Made by a program: the position numbers and the translations under genes. 64,000 bases of DNA from Sycobia sp. Sy_11 (lineage: Eukaryota > Arthropoda > Insecta > Hymenoptera > Epichrysomallidae), in the NCBI GenBank assembly GCA_018907035.1, contig JACCIC010000121.1, positions 957,501 through 1,021,500 on the forward strand, read 5' to 3'. The first letter of the stretch is position 1, and each line of letters starts with the position of its first letter. Below, piece by piece: positions 47,348-60,755 of the stretch. The notes beneath the pieces were generated by a model. The model was not told the origin of the DNA and searched no databases. It was given only the letters and a program-made list of their open reading frames with translations.

Positions 47348-49119
47348 ATGTTCACGCAGGAAGAGCTCCGCAGAGCTTCGAATGCGTTGAAGCCTAACAA
47401 GGCCCCGGGTCCCGATGGCATACCTAGTGAGGTGTTACGGGTGGTCGCTTCGCGCCGCCCGGACATCCTTTTGGGTTTGTACAATGGGTGTCTGGTGGAG
47501 GGAGTTTTTAGCAGGCTCTGGAAGGAGGCTCGATTGGTTCTCATCCGTAAGTCTAAGGAGACCCCGATTTGCCTTCTTTATACAGGCCTCTCTGCCTACT
47601 AAATACGGCAGGGAAGCTGTTGGAGCTACTGCTAAGACCAAAACTGTCACAGGCAATTAAAAATGCCGGAGACCTATCCGAACAACAACACGGATTTAGG
47701 AAAGGACTGTCGACAATCCAAGCTATAGGTGACGTGACGAACATCTTTCACGCGGCGAACAGGGGCTATCATGCAACCAGGCCACTGGTTCTGTTGATGA
47801 CCCTGGACGTTCGTAACGCCGTTAACTCTGCAAAATGGACAGAGATACTGGGGACGTTGGAGTTGACTTTCAAGGCTGACTCCTACCTCCTTCGTATCAT
47901 ACGGGACTACTTACGAGACCGAGGACTGACGTATGATACTTTGGACAGAAAGAAATGGAAACGCGTGAAAGCAGGGGTGGCGTAGGGTTCCATTTTAGGC
48001 CATAACTTCTGGAACGTACAATACGACGGTTTGTTGAGACTAAACATGCCCTCCGACGCGCGTCTCATTGCCTATGCCGACGATGTGGCAGCCGTGATAG
48101 TCTCACGCGACTATCACTTGATTCAGTCAAAGCTGAATCAGGTCATGAGACGCGTGAATGAATGGATGACAGATCACGGACTGCAGCTCGCACTGCAAAA
48201 GACTGAGTTGTTGCTGCTGACTCGCAGACGTATACAGACGGTGGTTCCGATGACGTTAGGGACGGAAAGACTGGAAACCAGGAGCGAAGTCAAGTACCTT
48301 GGCGTTACCTTGAATACGAAGCTGTGCTTCTGGCCCCACCTACGAAACGCGGCGACAAAGGCAGCAGAAAAGACCAAGGCTCTATGTAGACTGATGGCCA
48401 ATACGAACGGACCGAAACAGAACGCTCGCAGACAGCTGATGAGCGTTACCCACTCGATTTTGCTTTACGGGGCGGAGGTTTGGGCCGACGCGATGAATAT
48501 CAGGAAACGCGCGAACACCATGAAAAGCGTACAAAGGGTAGGCGCGTTAAGAATCGCGTGCGCGTATCGTACCGTGTCTGAGAGCGCCGTTTTCGTGATT
48601 ACTGGGGTCATTCCCATCGATCTGCTCGCGGCCGAACGGAAGCGAATTTACGAGCGGAGCCCGAACATTGGAAGGGAAGACGCTGTGACTGAAGAACCGA
48701 CGAAGACCATCGAGATATGGCAGAGACGGTGGATGACGGACGAAAGAGGACGGTGGACGAAAAGACTAATACCCGAAATCGGCCCGTGGAAAGAGAGGAA
48801 ATACGGAGAGGTGGACTTCTACCTTACCTAATTTCTGTCCGGATACGGATACTTCCGTAAGTACCTCTGCAAGATGAAGAGGGTCGCTTCTTCAGAATGC
48901 AAGTACTGCGGATGGGCTTGGGATGATGCGGAGCACACATTTTTTGTGTGCAAACATTGGACTGAGCCACGACTAGAGATACAGACGAGGACAGGAGCGA
49001 TCACGCCAGAAAACGTGACGAAAATTATGACGACGGACGCGGACAGCTGGCAGTTGATCGCAAAATACGTTATGAATGTGCTTCAGAACAAAAGAGCAGA
49101 TGGATGTCTGGACGATTGA
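47348..49119 (+). pseudogene. R1-like reverse transcriptase and C-terminal zinc-knuckle region
   Basis: Motifs in order: KAPGPDGIPSEVL, a frameshift near 47560, LYRPLCLLNTAGKLLE, QQHGFRKGLSTIQAI, LVLLMTLDVRNAVNSAKW (motif A), then a stop at 47983. The catalytic LIAYADDVAAVI box (about 48067) is intact and VKYLGVTLN and the thumb follow. A stop near 48829 and a frame change precede the final C-x2-C-H-C knuckle CKYCGWAWDDAEHTFFVC. In motif A the usual aspartate-phenylalanine pair is altered (VRNAVN). Inactive. Confidence 0.85.
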
Positions 49120-49430
49120 AAGTCTATGAAGAGTGAATGTAATATCGACTATGCATGAGAATCTGGAATGAAAGATATGAACGTGAAATGACCACGCAAG
49201 GACTACCGCCCAGGCTGAAGTAATGTGTATAACAGTTCCGGGCTGGTGTCGGTGCAATACGGAGATATGTGTTTAGTGCGTAGTGACATGGGTTTTCTGT
49301 CGAGTCGCACATACTCTGGTGGTCGTTTTTCAGGACCATTCTTGCTGAAGGACCATCGGAGATGCATAAACAGCATTCACAGACTCCGCAAAAAAAAAAA
49401 AAAGAACAATAACAACAACAACAACAACAA
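47350..49430 (+). mobile_element. 5'-truncated R1-clade-like LINE
   Basis: Begins inside the reverse transcriptase (EELRRASNALKPNKAPGPDG), so the ORF1 and endonuclease regions are missing. It ends in a 13-base A run followed by an (AAC)n tail near 49391-49430, as seen in several insect LINEs. GC content is higher than the flanks. No target duplication could be identified. Confidence 0.85.
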
Positions 49431-49439
49431 GAATTCAAA

Positions 49440-51950
49440 CATATTTTTTTCACGAACAAACATTTAATTACGATGACAAATTTTTTTCGGTTTGTTTCGA
49501 GATTTGTTTTTTCTACTTTTCTCAATTATCCTTATTTTATTAATAAGAATGAATTTCAATAAAACTGCTATGAAACGTAATTTCAAAAACTCAAGGTTTT
49601 TGTTATCTTAATTAAATTGAACAAATAAAGTACTGTTGTATTATAATCGTTGATTTCTTATTCAGGTCTATTTAGCTGAAATCGTCCTAATTTCTTGATA
49701 GGACTTAACATACTGCAAAGAACGAATGCTCCATTTTTTTTATTTTTTTTTCTTTCTTTTTTTATACCAGAAAAAAAGAAGGCGTTTATACAGAAGAAAG
49801 AGGGGTCAGAAAATCGAGAGTAGGTGCATTATTCAACGTATCATTCTTCGCCTGCAAATGGAGGAAGTCTATCTGCAAATGTAATGCATAATGTATAAGA
49901 GCAAGGCAGAGAGGGGGGTAAGTAGTGATAGGACGTTTCACTGGCCGGTGGGTAGTATCGAGACAGGGTGGCTTATAGCGCAGTTGGTAATACGTTAACG
50001 GACGACTACTAGCGTTGCTCTTTGTGGTCATTATTCTTAGCCTCTTTAGGGTTTCTCATCAGATTTACGAGAACGCGACGAGTTTATACGCGCTCTTTCT
50101 AAACCCAGTCTTCTCACCTCCCCTTTTCTAGTTTCCCATGATTATATATATATAGCTGAGCTGAAAGGAGGGTGATTTCCGAGCGTATTATATGCATTTA
50201 TGCTTTCTTATTTTCACTGAAATATGATATAGCCATCGTTATAATTAATGAATTATTGCAATGATTTATATTGTATTTCCATTATTTTTCGTATAAGCGC
50301 ATGAAATTTTTATATGAAAGGAATTTTGGATGTATAATCTCGAAATCAGTAAATAGATACAATTGTGGCAAAATTCCAGCACGCGCAGACGCGCGTATGT
50401 GTAGAGAGAAAGATGTATTCAGTCACTAATTACGAATATCAAATGAGAAATTTTGCAAAAAAGGAATTGAATGGTTAAAATCTTCAAAACCCTATAAGAA
50501 ATTTAACTTCCTGAATAAATTTTTGGATTTAAAAAATATTATAAATAAAATTTATACATAAAATCTTTAAAAAGCGGAAATTTTATTTCCTTTACTTTTT
50601 TAACTTAGAATTTGCATTTTTTAATGAATATATCCAAAATTCGTGCTTTTACCGTGATTGATATTATATCATGGAGTAGAGGATCATTTATATAGTCAAT
50701 CATTAGGAATACATCAGCACTCATTGGACTAATTTTAAGTTTATAATGTTTGTCTTTCGTTCTATTTTTTTCGAATTAGAATTTTTAATAAAAACATGTT
50801 TTCTACAAAAGTTTTTAATGATTCTTCATGAATTCCAATATTAAATTCCTCTTTTCGAAAATTTTCATTAAGATTTTCCTAATGTACTTCTATAATTTTT
50901 TTAAATTATTAACTGTTACATTACATTCAGAAATATAAAAATATATATTTTTTCTGAAAGGTAATCATCTTTCAAAAAATGTTATCGTCAATCAAAAGTA
51001 CTTAGAATGAATAAAAATAAATGATTGATTCTAACCTTTTTTTTAAATTTTTATTTCGAAAAATTCAAGTATGAAAATTTGCAACCTAGTTTCTACAAAA
51101 AATTATGTAAAAATTATTTGCATTCTTTGAAGTATTTAGAAAAAATAAACTAATAGTTGTTATTAATATAAAGTTGCAAATACAATACAAACATAAAAAA
51201 TAATAAAATTAGATTAATTTAAAAAATTCTTTTTCTGTAAATAAAAAATTCAATACAGGAGTAAACAAATAGCTCTTTAACAATAATAGCTTTCTAGTCT
51301 AATGTACTAAGTTATTAAATTAATCGTCTTTTCTTTTCAAAACAGCTGAAAATTAAGAAATTAAATACAATTTTTAATAATCTTCAACATAATTAATTTT
51401 GGATTATGTAAAGACAAGTGTGATCCTATATAACACCGATAAAACTTCGCTGGCCTATAGATATACTTGATAAACTAATACATACCATTTGAAATAATTT
51501 ATATTTTTATATTCCAAGTCAAGGCTTTTACTTTATAAAGCCTACATTTTTCTTTACGATCAACAATTCAACATGTTTAGAATTATTTAATATAGCTGTT
51601 ATATGTCCAATGAAATAAACGACAAAATGTTATTCAGCGGTTGCAGCTTATATTATTAATTCTTTTTTTATTAATACCAACAGTTTTGTGTCAAGTAAAC
51701 ATGATAATAAAAGAAATCAATCTAAAAATGGAGATACAAATTTTGGGATTTCAGTATTGTCGATATTATCTATTTCAAGTATTATCCAATACTGATAAAT
51801 ATAATTTTTTCATTAATTTAATATTATACATTATTGATAATTAAATAACAAAAATGAAAGATTTACGTTTATAATATCTCTTAACTTGGTAGTTTAAGAA
51901 GAACCACCACCTTAAATCTGCAGCGAATCGCACACTTTGAATAAAATATA
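49440..51950. other. Non-coding region
   Basis: AT-rich with a few more complex stretches (49800-50150). A tRNA-like A box occurs at about 49970 without a B box. The frame at 51641 lacks an ATG start. Confidence 0.5.
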
Positions 51951-52716
51951 TTGAATGGCAATTTTTCTAATGAATTAATTTGAAAAAAATGCCCTCGAGA
52001 GAAAAAGGCCGATAGGTTGACGAGAGGCTGGCGAGGGGCTGTTATGAGATAAATAACGGATTTCGAAGAATAATGTAGACGGGGCTATAATAAAAAAGCG
52101 AGAGGAGAGGAAAACAAGGAAAGCCGATTAACCCCTCGGGCAAGAGAGCGCGAGCTGCGCGAGGCGCGTGAAACAAAACAATTGATCGGCCAACAGTGAC
52201 GGGGACGTTGGAGTTTTCAAGCGAAACCAGCCTTCACTAAAATTTACCGAGAGTTTTTCGACGCGTTGACTCGACAAGTATAAAGGCATATAAGTGTAAT
52301 ACACCACATGCATGTAGAGACGCATTCGAATCCAAATTTTCGCCCGTCAGATCGGGGGAATTCTAACGGAGCGAGGGGATAAAGACGAAGGAAGAAGTCA
52401 AACGATCGCACGCGAGGACGGTAAGCCACGCTCCTGTTGACATACGGCGTATCGAGCGCGGAGTTTAGGTTAATCCATCCACCGGCGGGCAGGATGCCGC
52501 GCGAGCTCGCCGCGTGCATCAGCGACATTTGACAGGCATACCGTTGAGGTTAGAAAGTCAGCAAGGGAAAAGGGGGACTGGCGGAGAAGAGTAGAAGCGA
52601 GCGAGACGAGAAGAGAGACAGAGGAGCGGCTCATCTCGGCATCTGCTCTCGCCTTCTCATCGGGCGGCGTCTGCACTCTCTCCGCGTTCTCTCTCCTCTC
52701 TCTCTCCTCTGCTCTC

Positions 52717-52759
<43 letters not shown>

Positions 52760-53023
52760 ATCTCTCATTTCTCATCTTTCTCCGTCCCTATATTACATCC
52801 CTCCCCGCGCGGTCTCGCAGAACAAAGGGCCGCGATAATTAATTCGGAATTCCTCGACAGCTTCCGCCAAGGCCGGGCGCCACCGTCGATCGGCCCTCCG
52901 ACCCCTGATATTATGCTTTAATCGGACCCCGCGGTGCGACAGGCCTGCAGAGAGCGGTGCAGAATTTAACGCGCGCAATTACAGAGTAAAAAGGGCTGTG
53001 GAAGCGCGCCGACCGTCCGAGAC
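51951..53023 (+). promoter_or_regulatory. GC-rich upstream region of the 53-kb gene
   Basis: CpG-dense block with an interrupted CT tract (52687-52768), joining directly to the ATG at 53024. A TATAAAG motif lies at 52279-52285, but the start site is not fixed. It probably contains the promoter and 5' leader. Confidence 0.4.
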
Positions 53024-53275
53024 ATGGACCTGCTGAGGGATTACCTTCAGTGTGTGAATTACCACTGGCTGGTCGTCGTCTGCAGCGGGCTCTACGTCCA
53101 TCTGAGGGAGGTTTGCCTGATCGGCTTCTGCCTCGACGTCGTCAAGGAGACGCCGTTCAATCCCTCCTACGCCTCGCTGATATTCGTCTTCACGACACTA
53201 TGCCTGCTGGCCGAGTACAGGCTCTGGCCGAGGTCCCTGAAGGAGCCGCCGATTCAGCTGCTGATCATCTACGAG
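53024..53275 (+). CDS. Membrane protein 1, exon 1
   Basis: Residues 1-84, MDLLRDYLQCVNYHWLVVVC to LLIIYE. Donor is GAG|GTACCT. The ATG is the first in frame after an upstream region with stops. Confidence 0.85.
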
Positions 53276-53506
53276 GTACCTTCACATTGGCCCCTTTTTC
53301 CCCTCCTCATCCGCTGAGCCGCATTATATGATAATCTTGATATATATGTTTTCAAATTTCACCACAGATGCTGATCTCGGCTTTAATCACTGATCTGGCG
53401 ACTCGGATAATTTGGTTACCCCTAATGCATATCACATGGTGCATAACTCAAGAATCGAGCAAAGCGGTAACATCGTTCAGAAATATATAATAATAACACG
53501 CACACG

Positions 53507-53560
<54 letters not shown>

Positions 53561-53622
53561 TTTTTATGGATAAAAATATTTATTAATTTAATTTTGAATA
53601 GTCGACACAAGTACAATTTTTA

Positions 53623-53693
<71 letters not shown>

Positions 53694-54105
53694 TAATGCC
53701 TAAAAATACGTTAACTTATTCTCGTTATTATATGGTCCGTGGCTTGTTTCGAAATGATCGGCTAACCTCTAACGGTTGATCGAACATTATAAAATTTGTC
53801 ATTTAGAGCGTTTGATGAAAGATCATTCGATTAGTATATGTATTTTATTATAAAGAAAATCGTTATGGCGAAACTGCTTTAGCAGGTGCAACGTTTAATT
53901 TTCTTTTTTCCTTCAGCTGATGTGGATCAATTCGCAAATGGAGCTCGGGAAGTACTCCCATTTGACGAACGTGGCGTCATATATGAAAACAGATATGGCC
54001 GCCACTTACACGGCGTTCTGCATCGCCGTGCTCGCCTTTCTCTGGATGCTGGATGCGACCGAAACCCTTGATTCCCTCCTGCTCGATCTCTGGGCCAAGT
54101 ATTAA
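53024..54105 (+). CDS. Four-helix membrane protein of unrecognised family, member 1
   Basis: Exons 53024-53275, 53368-53466 and 53917-54105, all phase 0 with GT-AG borders, give 179 residues. Helices are predicted by eye near residues 14-38, 49-67, 77-106 and 146-162. There is no signal peptide beyond the first helix. The second helix is followed by AEYRLWPRSLKEPPIQ. After the fourth helix comes TETLD and a short tail ending LWAKY. Exon 1 uses mostly G/C-ending codons and sits at the edge of a CpG-rich block. The gene at 61647 shares two intron positions, the 99-nt second exon and the T-x-(T/S)LD motif. Function unknown; odorant- or gustatory-receptor origin is unlikely because of size and helix number. 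Confidence 0.85.
53368..53466 (+). CDS. Membrane protein 1, exon 2
   Basis: 33 codons, MLISALITDLATRIIWLPLM and 13 more, phase 0 to phase 0. Acceptor CACCACAG, donor GTAACA. Same length and phase as exon 2 of the second gene. Confidence 0.85.
53509..53556. repeat. (TA)n microsatellite in intron 2 of membrane protein 1
   Basis: Followed by a second TA run at 53627-53687 in the same intron. Confidence 0.95.
53917..54105 (+). CDS. Membrane protein 1, exon 3
   Basis: Residues 118-179, LMWINSQMELGKYSHLT through the fourth helix YTAFCIAVLAFLWML to TAA. Acceptor TTTTTCCTTCAG. Confidence 0.85.
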   Translation: MMWINSQMELGKYSHLTNVASYMKTDMAATYTAFCIAVLAFLWMLDATETLDSLLLDLWAKY

Positions 54106-54297
54106 GTAAAAAAAATGCTACAAATTTCTCAGATGAAGCGACCGCAAGCCTATCGGCCCTCCTAACGCCCCATCCTTTGTTTTGTTTTGATTTTTAGAAA
54201 CCACATGCAATTCATGATTACGCCGCCAGTTCGAAGAATAGTTTTTTCAAATCCGGAATATACTAATTGGTCTTATCACAGTGTGCCTAAAAGATAG

Positions 54298-54303
54298 AAT
54301 AAA
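54298..54303 (+). terminator. Poly(A) signal of membrane protein 1
   Basis: AATAAA about 190 bases after the stop. Confidence 0.6.
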
Positions 54304-54417
54304 TGCGATCGCCTACTTCATGTATAACTTGTTAAGTCCCCTTGTAAATTATAGTCCATATGTCGCTGAGTTTTTATCCCTAACGTTGTAATAATATATA
54401 GTATTGCGTTTTTCTTC

Positions 54418-54419
<2 letters not shown>

Positions 54420-54479
<60 letters not shown>
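54420..54479. repeat. (TA)n microsatellite
   Basis: 60 bases of TA just past the poly(A) signal. Confidence 0.95.
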
Positions 54480-54483
<4 letters not shown>

Positions 54484-55720
54484 TTTGAGAATAAATACAT
54501 TTTGAAATTTTACTATATCCTATGTTGTTTATAATAATTTAAATCGTACATCTCACGATTAAGTAACTGTAGATTAAATAAATTTAATTGGTAGTACGAA
54601 TACATACATTGCAATTACAATACAATTATGAGAATTTACAATAATGTTTATTATTAAGTCTAAATTTACAATAAATTTTTTTAAATCCAAAATATTACAT
54701 TTTATATAAAATAAGAAAGAAAATAATTCTATGCGTCCACAACACAGTGCATTACTTCAGAGAACTTTTTGGCTATCTACAAAGTTGTTTCCAATTTTTA
54801 AAAAAATTTACTAAACTAAAATTGTCTGAAAGTACTTACAACAATACGTAAGACTATATATAAAATTTGTACGAGATTAAGAGAGCATTAAGCTATATAT
54901 TAATAAATATTTTTATCGGTCTTACAGTCTTTATACAATAATATATTAAACTAAAATAATGACAATCAGTCTGGCCTTGTTTATTATCACTCTTGAAGAA
55001 TCTGAAGTACGATTTATTACTAAAAATAAATTAAATAAAAAATTAAAAATAATAAAATCACATAATTAAATAAAATAAAATAAAAATAATAAAAATAATA
55101 AACTGTATTCTATGTTAGTGAAGGAAAGCCTGACTACCTCCACCACCTTATTTTCTCCTTTGGTGTCCGACGTTACACTACGATTCGTCCTCAGAAACTA
55201 AACTCATTAAGCTATATATAAGTTGAATTCAACAGTTTTTATTCTATACATAAATCGATAAGTAAAAAGCATTATTTATTTAAATGTTTATTTTAAAAAT
55301 TAAAAATAATTTGTAAAACAAAGGTTCTCTGTTATCTAATAGAAATGTGGTTACTTAATCTATACTATAAAATCTAAAATTGTTAATATTCATAAAATTA
55401 TTTTAGTTAAAATAAGTTTAGTCTAGACAAATAGTTCATAACTATCGAATACCCTTATATTGTCTTTTAGTAAAAGAAAAAACTGAAACCTATTTTGTAT
55501 ACAAATCCCACAAATCGTGATCAGCTCAAAACATCATCGAATGTGTATTCCCAGACTTTATATCCGTCCTCCCTCAGCTTTCAAAATGCTTTACATACGG
55601 AGATAATAATAATCTTTTTCTCTATCTATGTCCCCTGTACAAATCCTTCAATTTCGTATATATGCAGAAATCAGTTATCATATTTACATTTCAGTTCCCT
55701 TCGACGCCATTGTTCTATTT

Positions 55721-55777
<57 letters not shown>

Positions 55778-56687
55778 TATCTGAAATATTCTATTTCATG
55801 TAGTCTGCAAAATTTCCTGACACTAATACAAACATAATCAAAGAAAATGTGTTTCATCAATACAGTAAATTCTGTAACACTTTCATCATTATATTTTTCC
55901 AGTAAAATTAAAAATTATGATATGAAAAATTCCAAAATGAATTTGAAAGCTTAAAAACAACAAATATGAAACCTAAAGTTTTGAAAGATGCCTTTTGACA
56001 CTAATATAGATATTTTATAATAATGTGAAATTAAGAAAAATAAATTATTTTTCAAACTTTTTTTGTAAATGCTAAGCTTAAATATGTAAGCTTTTTAATA
56101 TTTTGCTTCATTTTTTTTAATCGACGACAGCTCTGTTGAAACATCAAACGCCAGTAGAAATTAATAAAAAGGCTTACGATTTAGCTATTTATCTTTATTT
56201 TCTAATTTTGTGTGAGTTTCTTCATCAATTTTAAATAGAGGGATCATGGTGAGTTCTGTAAAAATGTTGACCCTAATACTCTTGCATTTACAAAGTACGG
56301 TACTTTTTTACTTATAAGTAATTAAATTGAATATAGTATACATAGTGAGAAGATTTTTTTAAAATGAAGAACATATGTCAACGTGTAGTTTATTACTTAT
56401 TATCAATTGAAATTTTGTCAAGTATTAGTATATGAGTATCTTATATAATCAGGTAGTCACCGGTTCAACGTAAAAATGCGTCCAAAATTTAATAGATAGT
56501 AACTAAGAAAAAATACATTTATAGGTATAGGCTTGTCAGAGCTTTCTTGTTTGTAATCTCATTCTTTCATTGAATTTGGTACTAAAAATTTTCGCATTCT
56601 TTTAAGAATTCCTTAAAGTAATGTAATTAGAAAAAAGAGATTGATCGTAAATAAGAGAGGACGGTATTTTAAGAATATCGAAAGACG

Positions 56688-56752
<65 letters not shown>

Positions 56753-58719
56753 TAGGTAAGATATATAGGCATTGATATAGATTGTAAAATGAAACAAAGC
56801 TCATTTTGGAGATAACAAGAGTTATTATATACTCAATCTAGACCAAATCCGTTACCAATATCTCGTGACCTCTCTTTGTAAAAATACGCCATTGTTACTA
56901 CGGTAAGATAAAGGATACCATCCAGAAATATTACAGTTCTGGAAAAAAATTTAGAAAATAAATTTTTTAATCTAAGTTTTTTTATAAATATATCCGCATC
57001 AGTTATTGTTTACATACAGGCCTTTATTTTATCATAAGCTTTAATACAGTACGCAGAAAGAGTTGTTACCCGGTGAAACTCGTAATATCGAATAACTATT
57101 TTGAATTGAAAATTTTTTTTATGTATTTTTCACCGTCAAATATTAATTTCTAAATATCTAGTCTATTTGACTATTTTTTGTCCTTAAGCTTAGTAAAGTT
57201 TTTGGAAAGAATAGAATTTTTATTAGCGTCTCTAATTGAAAGAGCATGAATGACCCGTAGTTATCGTTTTTCTGTAATAATTTTAACAAAGAAAAAGGTC
57301 AAGATATACTATCGGATAACAGCATTAAAAAATGTAATTTGGAAAAAATCCATTACTATCGTATTTATTGATACAAACTGTAACATTAAGGTTTACATGT
57401 GATTATAGTAGCTGTCAATAAAATTATTATATATGTACGTATAATGAAAATAATACGAATAAAATTTTATAATGCTGATTTTTAGAATACAGAAAAACTA
57501 TCTTAGTTTGGACAAATCATAATTTGTAATCATCTTATACGAAGTTTGAAGCGCGCTTTAAGAGAGAGGACGTCAATACTGTTGATTCTTCGTGGAAATT
57601 ATTGTGAATTATGAATCGACATATTGTCGAATTTAATAACTGTTTATAAGGCAACACACCACCGAGAATGGAAGTTTGAATTAAATTAGTAGAAATTGAA
57701 TATAAATTAGTCAAAAATTTTAAGCATATTAATAGTCAAACTAAAAGTAATGAAAAAGTAATCCAAATTAAATGTTGCTGCAAAAAAGAGCGAGCAAGTA
57801 AAAAGATGCATAAGTTTGGGAAAGGCATATATTTTTGTCTACAGAAATATTTACGATCAACAAAATTCCACACACCGGTTCAAAGTTTATAACAAAAATG
57901 TCATTGTCGAATGTTTCTGCGAAAAAAATAATTTTTATTCGATTATACGTATAGTTTGACGTACAGTTGAAATATGTATGGCCCTTCGCTAATTAAAAAC
58001 ATTTTTTCTTTTTCTTAAATATAGTATTATAACGTTATTTTTTATTAAAAATTATATTATTATATTCAAAATTCTATTAAAATAAAAAAATTTCCTAATT
58101 TTTTAAACTTTAACTAAAATTTAAAAAAATTTTAACTAGGAAAGGTTGTAGTATCCAAATTGTAAGATTTATTTTCCTATATAATAGGTAAATTTAATTA
58201 ATTTTTCTTAGTGCACAGTCACTACTTTACACGAAAAGTATACTGCTCCATAAATATTCTGTAACGGTAAAAAGTAATTTAAAAAATATAATAATAAATC
58301 AGGATGATCACAATATTTTTAATATTAAAAATATTAAATAATTTATAATTGTTGTTATTACATATGTTTTTTTCAATTTGTAGCTAACACAGGTTGAAAA
58401 ATCATTTTTCAATTCTCAATTCCAGATTGAAAGTTTACTTACTTCTATTAATTAAGCACTGTCCATTTCAAGTAAACACTGGTTTTACTACCCAGGCATG
58501 AAAATGAATCTGAAAAATTCAAACTATTATTATTATTCCATCCAAGAAATTTATTGTTTCTAAAGTATGGTATATTATTTTTTTTCTAGATGAGAGAAGG
58601 TATTATAATTAATGTTGTCCTAATCATTTAATTAAGAAGTACTTTTATGATAATAAAATTTTTTATTTTATAATAACTACTATAACTAATGATTCAAAAT
58701 GATTCAGGTATTGAATATA
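54480..58719. other. Intergenic region between the membrane-protein genes
   Basis: AT-rich with (TA)n runs at 55723-55775 and 56692-56746. No third paralog exon or RNA gene could be recognised by eye. Confidence 0.55.
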
Positions 58720-59330
58720 CGAGGTCAAACAATTTAGTAATTGTTAAGCGACAAAATTAAAAAATCGAGTATATTTAAAAATTAAGATACATCGCTGCGA
58801 CCCCCTTCAAAATAATCCCCTCCCGCATCTATACACTTATTTCAGCGAGTTTTCCAGTTTTCGTAACAATTCTGGAATACTTCTTGTGGGACCTCTCCGA
58901 GTACCCTTGTCGCAGATTCTTGGATGTCTTCAACGGAGTCAAAATGTTGACCTCTGACGAATTTTTTCAAAAGGGGAAATCGAAGAAAGTCGCAGGGCGA
59001 CATGTCCGGTGAATAGGGCACTTGCGGTAACGTTGCGATGCCTTTTAATGTCAAGAATTCAGAGACATTGAACGACCTATGACGCTGCGCATTCGCGTCG
59101 ATTCCCACTTGAATTGGTCTTCCGCTTCGCGTCTCGTCTTTGACGCTTTCACGGCCTTTTTTAAAATCGGCATGCCATTGAAACATCTGACTACGACTCA
59201 GAGCATCACTACTATATACTTTAAGCACTTTTTTATAAGCTTCTGTCACGGTTTCGCCGAGTTTAGCATACAATTTTATCGCGCACCGTTGCTTTAAATT
59301 TCTCTGTTCCATTTTCGTGACATGCAGTTG
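58720..59330 (-). mobile_element. Mariner deletion derivative with an in-frame fused transposase
   Basis: Minus-strand frame 59312-58842, 156 residues. It opens MEQRNLKQRCAIKLYAKLGE and continues through the HTH part, KKGRESVKDETRSGRP, then jumps to SFNVSEFLTLKGIATLPQ, PYSPDMSPCDF and the C-terminus. The segment with the first two catalytic Asp residues is deleted but the frame is kept. A stop at 58842 replaces the Trp of the usual RWNKCI end. The downstream inverted end (CGAGGTCAAACAATT after TA) is at 58720; the other end was not found. Reading is opposite to the flanking host genes. Confidence 0.85.
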
Positions 59331-59339
59331 GGGAAGAAA

Positions 59340-60692
59340 TGATCATATAAGGATCGTCAAGGTCTCAATCGAGAGAGTAGGGATTCCATATCAAGATCGG
59401 TGATTGATCTATCTAATAAGAAACTACTTATTTGCTTTAATCGGTGCAAAATCGACGTTCAATTATAGTACAGAGTTCGTGAGATGGTTCTAAGGAAAGA
59501 GAATCAATTTTTCTAAAAGAATCTATAAGATAAAGACAAATTTATTTTGATGTGAAAATTAGTACGTTAAAGCAATTTGAACTTCTAACTTGAATACTAG
59601 AAATTGAAAGCTCAGTTTATTCTTTGAAATGTTTTATGTGACTATTATAATTATCGTTATCTCTTGTCGAAAATCACCTGAATAAATTAATTTTTTATTA
59701 TCCCTTAATATTTGTAATTAGTGTATTTATTTTACATTATACTTAATTATTGTTTATAATTCTTAATCAGGATCTAATGTAAATTCTATTTGTACAAGTT
59801 AAAGTTCGAGAAAAAATGACCTTATTGAGCTGCATTAAATATAAGTATGTACGTCTTTCAAACCTACTGGATCGTTTCAGAATTTATTTACTTAAGATTT
59901 TTTATCCAGAAGTTTTTTACTCGGATATGACTATTAATAGAATGCATAAATAACATTGTTAGATGCTATTTTGTAAAGTGCCTCCGAAAATTAGTTTGAT
60001 CGGAATACAACTCATGTCATTCAGGCGTAAACTCAGCGAGTCAAGCGTTTCACAAAACTAACAAAGCCGATAGCTTTATTCTATGGTTACGACTACTCTG
60101 AATTATAATTTTATTTCATAATTTAATTAAGGGGTAACCACAAATCGCTGCATCAAACTAGATTAACGACCTACCGCATTAAATCCAATCGCATATATTC
60201 AGAAATTATCGTTTTCTTTACTAGTTAAACGACACTAATTGAAATTCAAGATTCAGTTTAATAAAATGACTATAGCGGTTTCCGTATTAATTGCATTAAA
60301 ATTTTTCTGGATCGTATTATTTCTCCAATTTATCAAAACTGATTTTAATATCGCAAACTCTTATTAAATTCAATGAACTATGGGAAGATAGTTTATTCAC
60401 ACTTAAACATCAATTGTGTCTGAATTGTAATTTATTCTGCATTTGGAAAAGGGACAACCTGAGAACATGATATGTAAATAAATACTTAAAGTACGTAAAA
60501 TTACTATTACGTAAATGATCTTCAGAAAAACAGATACTTTCAAAAATTTGCAAACAATATCAAAGATATTGAGGGCCTGGAGTATTCTCCACTATGGGAA
60601 TTACAAGTCAAAGAAAATTAAATTTTGTAAAACTGTCCATACAGTGCAAAACAGTTACGCGTACATTAGTTGTAGATTTTTCTTCTTTTTTG

Positions 60693-60755
<63 letters not shown>

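Noticed and set aside
49960..50040. tRNA-like A box (TAGCGCAGTTGGTAATACG)
   Set aside because: No B box (GGTTCGANTCC) or foldable cloverleaf follows at the right distance; at most an old SINE or tRNA fragment.
51641..51844. Frame with a signal-peptide-like start (LILLILFLLIPTVLCQ)
   Set aside because: The start is TTG, not ATG, and the rest is low-complexity AT-driven sequence. A spliced exon cannot be excluded, but nothing supports it.
52793..53331. Alternative frames over the 53-kb exon (Arg-rich products)
   Set aside because: They are shadows of the GC-rich exon. The chosen frame has hydrophobic helices and in-phase splice sites.
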